From assembly GCA_023228645.1 (NCBI GenBank), contig JALOAT010000044.1, positions 1-34,081 of the forward strand: 34,081 nucleotides of DNA. The letters are read 5' to 3'. A program made the position numbers and the translations under genes. Position 1 is the first letter of the stretch, and each line of letters opens with the position of its first letter. The notes below the pieces were generated by a model. The model searched no databases and was not told the DNA's origin. It was given only the letters and a program-made list of their open reading frames with translations. This document shows positions 14,800-24,023 of this stretch, piece by piece. Source of the DNA: Gammaproteobacteria bacterium (GTDB lineage Bacteria; Pseudomonadota; Gammaproteobacteria; Thiohalomonadales; Thiohalomonadaceae).

Positions 14800-14923
14800 G
14801 TCAGGCAGTAGGTCACGTTGGCGCGCAAGCGCCTACGTGACATATGAGTGGCAGATCAGGTTGCGAGAGCACTGCCTGACGAGTTCAAAGAACCGTCACG
14901 TAGACGCTGCGCGTCAACGTGAC
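14800..14923. repeat. Nested inverted repeats of the GTCACGT family
   Basis: Three palindromic pairs lie here. GTCAGGCAGT (14800-14809) faces ACTGCCTGAC (14871-14880). Inside it GTCACGT (14812-14818) faces ACGTGAC (14835-14841). Next to it GTCACGTAGACGC (14895-14907) faces GCGTCAACGTGAC (14911-14923) with one mismatch and a TGC loop. The first hairpin has GGCGCGCAAGCGCC in its loop. With 14700-14738 it fills the gap between sppA and maf (14678-14945), where no gene is seen. Confidence 0.75.
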
Positions 14924-14945
14924 CCGGCCGGTGGGTGTAGGTGCG

Positions 14946-15530
14946 CTACAGGACGGGTACGCCCGTTTTTGCGAGCATGTCCACGAGGCGGATGAGGGGG
15001 AGGCCGATGAGGGCGTTGGGGTCGTCGCCCTCCAGGCGTTCGAAAAGTGCGATACCGAGGCCTTCCGATTTGAAGCTGCCGGCGCAGTTGTACGGCTGTT
15101 CGCGGGCGAGATAGCCCTCGATCTGCGCATCACTGAGCACGCGGAACACCACACCGAACGGCACCAGGTCCACCTGCACGGTGCCATTGCGGCCGTCGAA
15201 CAGGCACAGCCCCGTGAGGAACTGCACCGCTTTTCCAGAAGCGGCGCGCAGCTGCGCCGTGGCACGGGCATGATCGCCCGGTTTGCCGAGCACCTGGCCT
15301 TCCAGCACCGCCACCTGGTCGGAGCCGATGACCAGCGCACCCGGGTGTTTTGCGGCCACGGCACGCGCCTTGGCTTCCGCCAGACGTCGCACCAGCGCGT
15401 CCGGTGATTCGCCGGGCAGGGCGCCCTCGTCCACCTCGGGCGCCGCCACCTGGAAGGGAAGACCGAGCCTGGCCAGCAGCTCGCGCCGGTACGGCGAGGT
15501 GGACGCCAGGACCAGCGGCGGCGTGCTCAT
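14946..15530 (-). CDS. yceF: Maf-family nucleotide pyrophosphatase, YceF type
   Basis: The 194-residue protein carries the Maf motifs LASTSPYRRELLARLGLPF (residues 8-26), VIGSDQVAVLEG with Asp71 as the likely catalytic acid, and YNCAGSFKSEGLG. The last is typical of the YceF subgroup, which hydrolyses 7-methyl-GTP, as opposed to the dTTP/UTPase YhdE. The enzyme is cytosolic and cleans modified nucleotides. The location between rluC and yceD agrees with E. coli. Its ATG overlaps the stop of the carboxylase B gene by four bases, so it is now the last gene of the carboxylase operon. Confidence 0.95.
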   Translation of the reverse strand: MSTPPLVLASTSPYRRELLARLGLPFQVAAPEVDEGALPGESPDALVRRLAEAKARAVAAKHPGALVIGSDQVAVLEGQVLGKPGDHARATAQLRAASGKAVQFLTGLCLFDGRNGTVQVDLVPFGVVFRVLSDAQIEGYLAREQPYNCAGSFKSEGLGIALFERLEGDDPNALIGLPLIRLVDMLAKTGVPVL

Positions 15531-17341
15531 TCGATCTCGACCAGGGCCTCGTCGGGGGTCACGCGATCGCCCTTCTGCACATGCACGGCGACGACCGTGC
15601 CGGACATGGGCGCCTGGACTTCCGATTCCATCTTCATGGCCTCGGTCACCAGCACCGGATCACCGGCCTTCACGGTGGTCCCCACCTGCACCAGCACATC
15701 GACGATGGTGCCGGGCATGGAGGTGGTCACGTGCCCCGGCTTGGTGGCGCGCGGGCGCTTGCCGTTGGCGGCCGACGTGCCGCCGTTCTGCTTCTCCGTG
15801 AACATCTCCTGGAGGATCTCCACGTCGATCTCCTCGGGGATGCCGTCCACGGTCACATAGAACGGACGCTTGTCGCGCGATTTGTGGCCCGCGCCGGTGA
15901 GCTGGATGTGATAGGTCTCACCGTGCAGGGTGACGCTGAATTCGGTCGGCACGGCGCGCACTTCACCGCCTTCACTGGGCAGCGGTTCAAGGGACTCGGG
16001 CTTGAGGGTGCCGGCGGCGCGCTGTTCGAAGTACTCGCGCGCCACGTCCGGGAACATGGCAAAGCTGAGCACGTCTTCTTCGCTGCGCGCGAGACTGCCG
16101 ATCTGTTCACGCAGGTTGTCCAGTTCGGCATTCAGCAGATCGGCCGGACGGCAGGTGATCACCTCTTCAGTACCGATGGCCTGCTGACGCACGATGAAAT
16201 TCACCGAACCGGGCGCCTTGCCGTAACGGCCCTGCAAATAGAATTTCACCTCATTGGTGATGTTTTTGTAGCGCGTGCCCGTGAGCACGTTGAGCACCGC
16301 CTGGGTGCCGACGATCTGGGAGGTGGGGGTGACCAGGGGAGGGAAGCCCAGGTCCTCGCGCACGCGCGGCACCTCGGCCAGCACGTCGTTCATGCTCTTC
16401 AGTGCGCCCTGCTCGCGGAGCTGGTTGGCCAGGTTGGAGATCATGCCGCCCGGCACCTGGTTCACCTGTACGCGCGTGTCGACGCCGGTGTAGTCGCTCT
16501 CGAACTGGTGGTACTTCTTACGCACGTCATGGAAGTAGAAACCGATCTCCTGCAGCAGTTCCAGATCGAGGCCGGTGTCGTACTCGGTGCCGCGCAGGGC
16601 CGCGACCATACTTTCGGTGGGTGAATGGGACGTACCGCCCGCCATGGACGAGATGGCGGTGTCGATGTGCGAGCAACCGTTTTCGATGGCCTTCAGGTGG
16701 CACATGGCGGCGAGGCCGGCCGTGTCGTGGGTGTGCAGGTGCAACGGCACCTTGACGGCGCTGCGCAGCGCCTTGAAAAGGTCTGCGGTGGCCATGGGCG
16801 TGAGCAGTCCGGCCATGTCCTTGATGCAGATGCTGTCGCAACCCATGCCTTCCAGCTCGCGGGCCATAGCCACGAATTGAGCGATGCCGTGCACCGGGCT
16901 GGTGGTGTAGGAGATTGCACCCTGGGCGTGCTTGCCCGACGCCTTCACGCTCTCGATGGCGACCTGGAGGTTGCGCGTGTCATTGAGGGCGTCGAAGATG
17001 CGGAATACATCGATGCCGGTCTCGGCGGCCTTGCGCACGAAGGCGCGCACCACGTCGTCGGAATAGTGGCGATAGCCGAGCAGGTTCTGCCCGCGCAGCA
17101 GCATTTGCAGCCGGGTGTTGGGTAGTGCCTTGCGCAACGCACGCAAGCGGTCCCAGGGATCTTCACGCAGGAAACGCAGGCAGGCGTCGAAGGTGGCACC
17201 GCCCCATACTTCGAGCGACCAGAAACCCACGCGATCGAGTCTGTCGCAAATGGGCAACATGTCCTCGGTACGCATCCGCGTGGCGATCAGGGACTGGTGT
17301 GCGTCGCGCAGCACCGTTTCGGTGATCTGAACTTTGGGCAT
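15527..17341 (-). CDS. pycB: Pyruvate carboxylase subunit B (carboxyltransferase plus biotinyl domain; OadA-like)
   Basis: The 604-residue protein starts MPKVQITETVLRDAHQSLIA, the carboxyltransferase domain; metal-binding residues are seen in RDAHQ, SICIKDMAGLL and PLHLHTHDTAGL. A conserved carboxylase domain occupies about 300-450. A linker rich in Ala/Lys/Arg leads to a biotinyl domain with the carrier lysine Lys570 in VTEAMKMESEV. The same architecture occurs in oxaloacetate decarboxylase alpha, but no membrane subunits OadB/OadG are in the window and a biotin carboxylase gene lies 31 bases upstream. A two-subunit ATP-dependent pyruvate carboxylase, as in Pseudomonas, is therefore the better call: it makes oxaloacetate for anaplerosis. 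Confidence 0.88.
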   Translation of the reverse strand: MPKVQITETVLRDAHQSLIATRMRTEDMLPICDRLDRVGFWSLEVWGGATFDACLRFLREDPWDRLRALRKALPNTRLQMLLRGQNLLGYRHYSDDVVRAFVRKAAETGIDVFRIFDALNDTRNLQVAIESVKASGKHAQGAISYTTSPVHGIAQFVAMARELEGMGCDSICIKDMAGLLTPMATADLFKALRSAVKVPLHLHTHDTAGLAAMCHLKAIENGCSHIDTAISSMAGGTSHSPTESMVAALRGTEYDTGLDLELLQEIGFYFHDVRKKYHQFESDYTGVDTRVQVNQVPGGMISNLANQLREQGALKSMNDVLAEVPRVREDLGFPPLVTPTSQIVGTQAVLNVLTGTRYKNITNEVKFYLQGRYGKAPGSVNFIVRQQAIGTEEVITCRPADLLNAELDNLREQIGSLARSEEDVLSFAMFPDVAREYFEQRAAGTLKPESLEPLPSEGGEVRAVPTEFSVTLHGETYHIQLTGAGHKSRDKRPFYVTVDGIPEEIDVEILQEMFTEKQNGGTSAANGKRPRATKPGHVTTSMPGTIVDVLVQVGTTVKAGDPVLVTEAMKMESEVQAPMSGTVVAVHVQKGDRVTPDEALVEIE

Positions 17342-17372
17342 GGCGATTACCTTGGCCGGAAAACGAGTATTG

Positions 17373-18791
<1,419 letters not shown>

Positions 18792-18937
18792 GCAAGGAAT
18801 TCCTGAGCGCCTGATGAGGGGACCAATAAAAAAAGCGAAGGGCATTACACCCGTCGCCGCCGCGACGAATATCCCCGGAAATCCCCTACAGTGTCAACCC
18901 ACTTGATGGATTTTCGCGTTTCCTGGCCGGTGTCATT

Positions 18938-18966
18938 TTGACAGCGTCAAGGGCGATGCGTATCAT
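18938..18966 (+). promoter_or_regulatory. Near-consensus sigma-70 promoter of yceD-rpmF
   Basis: TTGACA (18938-18943) and TATCAT (18961-18966) are separated by 17 bases. Transcription would start near 18973, about 3 bases before the yceD ATG. The -10 is inside a perfect palindrome GCGTA-TCA-TACGC (18958-18970), which could bind a repressor. Confidence 0.8.
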
Positions 18967-18975
18967 ACGCCGGTT

Positions 18976-19503
18976 ATGTCAGACGGCCGCTTGCCCGACA
19001 AAATCGACCCAGTCCGCCTTGCGGAAGCGCGCCGTACGCTGCAGGGAGAACTCCCGGTCGCGGCCATGACCCGATTGGTGGATCTGCTCACCGACGACCG
19101 CGGCACGGTGCACGTGGACATCCAGTGCGGCGTGGACCCGGAAGGCATCCGCTATTTGCGCGGCAGTCTGTCGGCTGAAGTGGGCATGCAGTGCCAGCGA
19201 TGCCTGGAGAATTTTCGGCTAGCACTGAATACGCAATTCGCCCTTGGTGTGGTCGCCCACGAGTCCGTCGCCGAGCGTCTGCCGGAACACTACGAGCCCC
19301 TGGTAGTGGGTGAAGACCCCATTTTCCTCCGCGACATCGTAGAGGACGAATTGATATTATCGCTGCCCATCGTGCCGAAGCACCCGGAAGGGCAGTGCCC
19401 CGCCGGCAATGGCGGAGACGAACACCTGGACGAGGAGCGGCGGGAGAACCCGTTCGCGGCCCTCAAAGTTTTGAAAACGAAAAAAGCACCTGACGAGGAA
19501 TAG
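18976..19503 (+). CDS. yceD: YceD (DUF177) protein, 23S rRNA accumulation factor
   Basis: The 175-residue protein belongs to the DUF177/YceD family, which in bacteria is found upstream of rpmF and is linked to 23S rRNA accumulation. The CQRC motif (73-76, VGMQCQRCLENF) and the acidic DIVEDELILSLPIVPKH are family marks. The C-terminus (ENPFAALKVLK) is also typical. The start ATG 18976 follows the predicted transcription start by only a few bases and no ribosome site is visible, so the mRNA may be leaderless. rpmF starts 2 bases after the stop. Confidence 0.93.
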   Translation: MSDGRLPDKIDPVRLAEARRTLQGELPVAAMTRLVDLLTDDRGTVHVDIQCGVDPEGIRYLRGSLSAEVGMQCQRCLENFRLALNTQFALGVVAHESVAERLPEHYEPLVVGEDPIFLRDIVEDELILSLPIVPKHPEGQCPAGNGGDEHLDEERRENPFAALKVLKTKKAPDEE

Positions 19504-19505
19504 CA

Positions 19506-19685
19506 ATGGCCGTACAGCAGAACCGCAAGACGCCGTCCAAGCGTGGCATGCGTCGCTCCCACGACGCCCTCACGGCGCGTGCGCTCTCCACCGAGACCAC
19601 CACGGGCGAGACCCATCTCCGCCATCACGTGAGCCCGGATGGTTTCTATCGGGGCCGCAAGGTCCTGAACACCAAGGGCGAGTAA
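19506..19685 (+). CDS. rpmF: 50S ribosomal protein L32
   Basis: The 59-residue product begins MAVQQNRKTPSKRGMRRSHD and has HHVSPDGFYRGRKVLNTKG at the end, an unmistakable L32. It is a small subunit of the large ribosomal particle. It lacks zinc-binding cysteines, so it is the non-zinc type. GAGGAATAGCA upstream, overlapping the yceD stop, can serve as ribosome site. The order yceD-rpmF-plsX is conserved. A hairpin after the stop (19733-19773) probably reduces read-through into plsX. Confidence 0.98.
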   Translation: MAVQQNRKTPSKRGMRRSHDALTARALSTETTTGETHLRHHVSPDGFYRGRKVLNTKGE

Positions 19686-19732
19686 GACGCTGCTCCCGGA
19701 AGGCCGTCGAAACGGCTGCCGCGCGGGCTCCG

Positions 19733-19773
19733 ACAACGGGCCGGGCCGTACAGGTGCCGGCCCGTTGTTTGTT
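19733..19773 (+). terminator. Intrinsic terminator/attenuator between rpmF and plsX
   Basis: ACAACGGGCCGG (19733-19744) and CCGGCCCGTTGT (19757-19768) form a perfect 12-bp stem with a 12-base loop, followed by TTGTTGG. The T tract is short, so it is likely a partial terminator giving more L32 than lipid-synthesis mRNA. Confidence 0.8.
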
Positions 19774-19826
19774 GGCCTTGCGGTTGTCGGCGCAGTCCGA
19801 CAGGCGCTTAGCGCTCGGTGAAGACC

Positions 19827-20855
19827 ATGACATCTCTGACTCCCATTGCGCTCGATGCCATGGGGGGCGACCACGGCCCCGGCGTGGTCATCCCCGCAGC
19901 AAAGCGTGCGTTATCCGAACATCCCCAGATCAGGCTCATCCTGGTCGGCGACCAGGCGGTGCTGATGGCGGAACTCGCCAGGCACGGCATGGCGCTGAAC
20001 GGGCGCCTGTCCATTCACCACGCCTCCCAGGTGGTGGGCATGGACGAGCCACCTTCCCAGGCGTTGCGCGGCAAGAAAGACTCCTCCATGCGCGTGGCCA
20101 TCGATCTGGTAAAGGACGGCGTGGCCAAGGCCTGCGTGAGCGCGGGCAACACCGGTGCGCTCATGGCCACGGCACGGTTCGTGTTGAAGACCCTGCCCGG
20201 CATCGACCGTCCGGCCATCATCACGGCCATTCCGACCATCCGCGGCCACTCCTACGTACTGGATCTGGGCGCCAACGTGGATTCTGGCACGGACAACCTG
20301 TACGAATTCGCGGTGATGGGCTCGGTGCTGTGCAGCGCCGTGGACAATATCGAACGCCCCACGGTCGGCCTCCTCAACATCGGCGAGGAGGAGATCAAGG
20401 GCAATGAGCAGGTGAAGGAAGCGGCTCGCCTGCTGGCGGCCAGCAAGCTCAATTACGTGGGCTTCGTGGAAGGCGACGACATCAACAAGGGCACGGTCGA
20501 CGTGGTGGTGTGCGACGGCTTCGTGGGCAACGTGGCGCTCAAGACCATCGAAGGCGTGGCCAAGATGATCAGCCACTACATGAAAGCCGAGTTCAACAGG
20601 GGCCTGTTCACACGTCTGGCGGCCCTCGTCGCCATGCCCGTGCTCAAGGCATTCCGCGCCCGCATCGATCCGCGCATGTACAACGGCGCCAGCCTGGTGG
20701 GCCTGCGCGGCATCGTGATCAAGAGCCATGGCGGCGCCGATGCCTTTGCCTTCAGTCAGGCCATCAAGGAAGCAGTAATCGAAACCAAGAAGAATGTCCC
20801 GGAACGCATCCAACAGCAGCTCGGGGCACTACTGCAAGAGAGGCACGCGGTTTGA
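19827..20855 (+). CDS. plsX: Phosphate acyltransferase PlsX
   Basis: The 342-residue protein begins with IALDAMGGDHGPGVVIPAAK, the PlsX signature, and has SAGNTGALMATARFVLKTLP and NIGEEEIKGNEQVKEAARLL further on. PlsX makes acyl-phosphate from acyl-ACP, the substrate of PlsY in phosphatidic acid synthesis, and is a peripheral membrane enzyme. I chose ATG 19827 with GGTGA 5 bases upstream; a GTG at 19818 would add three residues. The stop TGA overlaps the TTG start of fabH, so the two are translationally coupled. Confidence 0.97.
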   Translation: MTSLTPIALDAMGGDHGPGVVIPAAKRALSEHPQIRLILVGDQAVLMAELARHGMALNGRLSIHHASQVVGMDEPPSQALRGKKDSSMRVAIDLVKDGVAKACVSAGNTGALMATARFVLKTLPGIDRPAIITAIPTIRGHSYVLDLGANVDSGTDNLYEFAVMGSVLCSAVDNIERPTVGLLNIGEEEIKGNEQVKEAARLLAASKLNYVGFVEGDDINKGTVDVVVCDGFVGNVALKTIEGVAKMISHYMKAEFNRGLFTRLAALVAMPVLKAFRARIDPRMYNGASLVGLRGIVIKSHGGADAFAFSQAIKEAVIETKKNVPERIQQQLGALLQERHAV

Positions 20856-21802
20856 AATACTCGCGCATCATCGGAACCGGCGGTTATCTGCCCGAGAAGA
20901 TACTGACCAACCAGGACCTCGAACGCATGGTGGACACCACGGATCAATGGATCCGTGAGCGTACCGGCATCACGCAGCGGCACATTGCCGCCGAGGACCA
21001 GACCACCTCCGATTTGGCCGAGCAGGCCGCACGCCGGGCGATGGAAGCGGCGAACCTGGGGCCGGCGGACATCGATCTCGTTATCGTGGCCACCACCACG
21101 CCCGATCGCGTATTTCCGAGTACCGCCTGTCTGCTGCAGCATCGCCTCGGCATCAGCGGCGGCGCGGCCTTCGACATCCAGGCCGTGTGTACCGGTTTCG
21201 TGTATGCCCTGGGTGTGGCGGACAAGTTCATCCGCACCGGTGCGGCGCGCCGTGCCCTCGTGGTCGGCGCCGAGACCCTGTCGCGCATCGTGGACTGGAC
21301 CGACCGCGGCACTTGCGTGCTGTTCGGCGACGGTGCCGGCGCGGTGGTCATCGAGGCCAGCGACGAGCCCGGCATCCTCTCCACCCATCTGCATGCGGAC
21401 GGGCAGTACAACGAACTGCTCAACGTGCCCGGCGGCGTGTCGCAGCCCGGTCGCAACTTCATCGAAATGAGGGGCAACGAAGTCTTCAAGGTGGCGGTGA
21501 ATACGCTGGGCCGTATCGTCGACGAGACGCTCGAAGCCAACGGTCTGGAGAAAAGCGACATCGATTGGCTGGTTCCGCACCAGGCCAATACGCGCATCAT
21601 CGCCGCCACGGCCAAGAAACTCGGCATGTCCATGGAGCGTGTGGTGCTCACCGTGGGCAATCACGGCAACACCTCCGCCGCCTCGGTGCCGCTCGCGCTG
21701 GACGTGGCGGTACGCGATGGCCGTATCCGGCGCGGTGAAACCATCCTGCTCGAAGCCTTCGGCGGCGGTTTCACCTGGGGCTCGGCGCTCATCAAGTACT
21801 GA
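20852..21802 (+). CDS. fabH: 3-oxoacyl-[ACP] synthase III FabH
   Basis: FabH starts fatty acid synthesis by condensing acetyl-CoA with malonyl-ACP. The 316-residue protein begins KYSRIIGTGGYLPEKILTNQ after the initiator; the catalytic triad is Cys113 (QAVCTGF), His in VPHQANTRI and Asn in GNHGNTSAAS. The length is normal. The start is TTG 20852-20854, overlapping the plsX stop (TTGA) and preceded by GAGAGG, since no ATG or GTG lies near the family start. fabD follows after 74 bases that contain a small hairpin (GAAGAAAACC/GGTTTCTTC near 21816-21840). Confidence 0.97.
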   Translation: MKYSRIIGTGGYLPEKILTNQDLERMVDTTDQWIRERTGITQRHIAAEDQTTSDLAEQAARRAMEAANLGPADIDLVIVATTTPDRVFPSTACLLQHRLGISGGAAFDIQAVCTGFVYALGVADKFIRTGAARRALVVGAETLSRIVDWTDRGTCVLFGDGAGAVVIEASDEPGILSTHLHADGQYNELLNVPGGVSQPGRNFIEMRGNEVFKVAVNTLGRIVDETLEANGLEKSDIDWLVPHQANTRIIAATAKKLGMSMERVVLTVGNHGNTSAASVPLALDVAVRDGRIRRGETILLEAFGGGFTWGSALIKY

Positions 21803-21876
21803 CCTTACAAGGGATGAAGAAAACCGGTCAGGTTTCTTCCACGGAACAGAACGAATAACAAGTAGAGAGTGAAATC

Positions 21877-22809
21877 ATGTCTCTTGCCTTTGTGTTTCCC
21901 GGCCAGGGATCCCAGTCGGTCGGCATGTATGCGGACCTGGCGGCAAATCATTCCGAAGCACGCGCCACCTTCGACGAGGCCTCCGCGGCGCTCGGCTATG
22001 ACTTGTGGCAGGTGGTGGCCAACGGTCCCGGGGAAGAACTCAACAAGACCCATGTGACCCAGCCCGCCATGCTCGCCGCTGGCGTGGCCGCTTGGCGCGC
22101 GTGGCAAGCCAGGGGCGGAAAGACCCCGGCGGTAATGGCCGGTCACAGCCTGGGCGAGTACACCGCGCTGGTATGCGCCGGCGCCCTCGATTTTGCAGAC
22201 GCTGTGCGGCTGGTGGCCGACCGCGGCCGTTTCATGCAGGAGGCCGTACCCGCGGGTGAAGGCGCCATGGCCGCCATTCTTGGTCTGGAAGACGCACAGG
22301 TCATCGACGTGTGTGCCCAGGCTGCTCAGGGTGACGTGGTATCTGCCGTGAACTTCAATTCGCCCGGGCAGGTGGTGATTGCCGGTTCGGCCGCCGCGGT
22401 ACAGCGGGCGGTGGACCTGGCCAAGAGTGCCGGTGCGAAACGTGCGGTGCTGCTGCCCGTGAGCGTGCCATCCCATTGCAGTCTCATGAAGCCGGCGGCC
22501 GATCGTCTGGCGGAACGCCTCGCCGGCATCGAGGTCAAGACGCCCATCATCCCCGTGCTGAACAACGTGGACGTGGTCGCGGCCACCGAGCCCGCCGCCA
22601 TCCGCGATGCTTTGGTGCGTCAGCTCTACAGCCCCGTGCGTTGGGTGGAAACCATACGCCGCATGCGCGCGGACGGTGTGGACAAGTTGGTGGAATGTGG
22701 CCCGGGCAAGGTGCTCGTGGGCCTCAACAAGCGCATCGAAAAGGACATGGCAGCCAGTGCCATCATCGATGCAGCCAGCCTGGAACAGGCCGTGAACGAA
22801 ACCGCCTAA
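21877..22809 (+). CDS. fabD: Malonyl-CoA:ACP transacylase FabD
   Basis: The 310-residue enzyme loads malonyl groups on the acyl carrier protein. It starts MSLAFVFPGQGSQSVGMYAD; the nucleophile is Ser91 in GHSLGEY, the partner His is in VPSHCSLMKP near 200, and ATEPAAIRDALVRQLYSPVRW is typical. Its length is that of E. coli FabD. AGAGAGTGAAATC precedes the ATG. fabG starts 10 bases after its stop. It is part of the plsX-fabH-fabD-fabG-acpP-fabF cluster. Confidence 0.98.
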   Translation: MSLAFVFPGQGSQSVGMYADLAANHSEARATFDEASAALGYDLWQVVANGPGEELNKTHVTQPAMLAAGVAAWRAWQARGGKTPAVMAGHSLGEYTALVCAGALDFADAVRLVADRGRFMQEAVPAGEGAMAAILGLEDAQVIDVCAQAAQGDVVSAVNFNSPGQVVIAGSAAAVQRAVDLAKSAGAKRAVLLPVSVPSHCSLMKPAADRLAERLAGIEVKTPIIPVLNNVDVVAATEPAAIRDALVRQLYSPVRWVETIRRMRADGVDKLVECGPGKVLVGLNKRIEKDMAASAIIDAASLEQAVNETA

Positions 22810-22819
22810 GGAGGAGTAC

Positions 22820-23563
22820 ATGTCGCTCGAAAACGAAATCGCTCTCGTCACCGGCGCCAGCCGCGGCATCGGTCAGGCCATCGCGCTCGCGTTGGGCCGC
22901 AAGGGCGCGACGGTGATCGGCACCGCCACCAGCGAGTCCGGCGCGGAGAAGATCAGCGCCTGTCTGTCCGAGCAGGGCATCAAGGGCAAGGGCATGGCGT
23001 TGGACGTATCCAGCCAGGAGAGCATCGACGCGGTCATGGGCGCCATCAACGAAGGCTTCGGTGTGCCCACCATCCTGATCAACAACGCCGGCATCACCCG
23101 CGACAATCTGCTCATGCGCATGAAGGATGAGGAGTGGGAGGCCATCATCAACACCAATCTCTCGTCCGTGTATCGTATGTCCAAGGCCTGCCTGCGCGGC
23201 ATGACCAAGGCGCGCAAGGGCCGCATCGTCAGCATCGCTTCCGTGGTCGGCGCCATGGGCAATGCCGGTCAGACCAACTATGCCGCCGCCAAGGCCGGCA
23301 TCATGGGCTTCACCAAGGCCCTTGCCCGTGAAGTGGGTTCGCGCGGCATCACCGTGAACACGGTGGCGCCGGGGTTTATCGATACCGACATGACTCGTGC
23401 GCTCGCCGACGAGCACAAGCAGGCGCTGCTGGGGCAGATCCCGCTCGCCCGGCTTGGTCAGCCGGAGGAAATCGCCGCCGCTGTGGCCTTCCTCGCTTCA
23501 CCCGAAGCAGGCTACATCACCGGTGAAACGCTGCATGTCAATGGTGGAATGTATATGGCGTGA
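22820..23563 (+). CDS. fabG: 3-oxoacyl-[ACP] reductase FabG
   Basis: FabG reduces 3-oxoacyl-ACP with NADPH. The 247-residue short-chain dehydrogenase has the Rossmann motif TGASRGIG (11-18), NNAG near 89, and the catalytic residues Ser141, Tyr154 and Lys158 (SIASVVG and NYAAAKAG). The C-terminus GETLHVNGGMYMA is the usual FabG end. AAGGAGGA lies just before the ATG, a strong ribosome site. Of the many reductases of this fold, the operon position makes FabG almost certain. Confidence 0.98.
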   Translation: MSLENEIALVTGASRGIGQAIALALGRKGATVIGTATSESGAEKISACLSEQGIKGKGMALDVSSQESIDAVMGAINEGFGVPTILINNAGITRDNLLMRMKDEEWEAIINTNLSSVYRMSKACLRGMTKARKGRIVSIASVVGAMGNAGQTNYAAAKAGIMGFTKALAREVGSRGITVNTVAPGFIDTDMTRALADEHKQALLGQIPLARLGQPEEIAAAVAFLASPEAGYITGETLHVNGGMYMA

Positions 23564-23698
23564 TTGCCATTTTTGCTAAATATATCAAGGGCATAGCTCG
23601 ATTATTTTTACGGGTTGTTTTATCTGGCGTCCATGGGCGGATTTCACTAAAATACCGCCGCATCAAAAATCTTGTTCCATTGGGAGGAAGTATCCGTC

Positions 23699-23938
23699 AT
23701 GAGTACGGTTGAAGAGCGCGTCAAGAAGATCGTTGTCGAGCAGCTTGGGGTTAAGGAAGAGGAAGTGAACCTGGCTTCTTCCTTCGTCGACGATCTCGGC
23801 GCGGATTCCCTTGACACCGTGGAGCTCGTCATGGCTCTCGAAGAAGAGTTCGAGACCGAGATCCCCGACGAAGAGGCGGAGAAGATCACCACGGTTCAGC
23901 AGGCCGTCGACTACATCAATTCGCATTCGGCGGGCTGA
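23699..23938 (+). CDS. acpP: Acyl carrier protein
   Basis: The 79-residue acidic protein has the phosphopantetheine site Ser37 in LGADSLDTVELVM and the typical ends MSTVEERVKKIVVEQLGV and TVQQAVDYINSH. It carries growing acyl chains for fatty acid, lipid A and other pathways. GGGAGGA precedes the ATG by about 10 bases. The 135-base gap to fabG is AT-rich and could hold a promoter, as ACP is needed in large amounts, but no good -35/-10 pair is evident. A terminator follows at 23954-23996. Confidence 0.98.
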   Translation: MSTVEERVKKIVVEQLGVKEEEVNLASSFVDDLGADSLDTVELVMALEEEFETEIPDEEAEKITTVQQAVDYINSHSAG

Positions 23939-23953
23939 TCCACGTTAGAAGTC

Positions 23954-23996
23954 AAAAAGGCCGCCGGACCACGTGAGTGGTCGCGGCCTTTTGTTT
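23954..23996 (+). terminator. Intrinsic terminator after acpP
   Basis: AAAAAGGCCGC-CG-GACCAC, loop GTGA, GTGGTC-GCGGCC-TTTTGTTT forms a long stem with a small bulge and ends in a T-rich tract. It lies 15 bases beyond the acpP stop and 28 bases before the fabF start, so fabF is expressed by read-through or from its own signal. Confidence 0.88.
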
Positions 23997-24023
23997 ATTG
24001 AATCAATCATCGAGGAGTGTCTC

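Noticed and set aside
15350..16624. Long open frame (424 codons) on the plus strand
   Set aside because: It is antisense to the carboxylase B gene. The protein is His/Gly-rich without any family motif.
18792..18845. N-terminal extension of pycA (18 more codons from 18845)
   Set aside because: The extra residues are unlike any biotin carboxylase N-terminus. The GTG at 18789-18791 gives the family start and has AGGAA upstream.
23564..23698. Separate acpP promoter
   Set aside because: The gap is AT-rich and contains TAAAAT at 23648-23653, but no -35-like box lies at a proper distance, so I did not list it as a feature.
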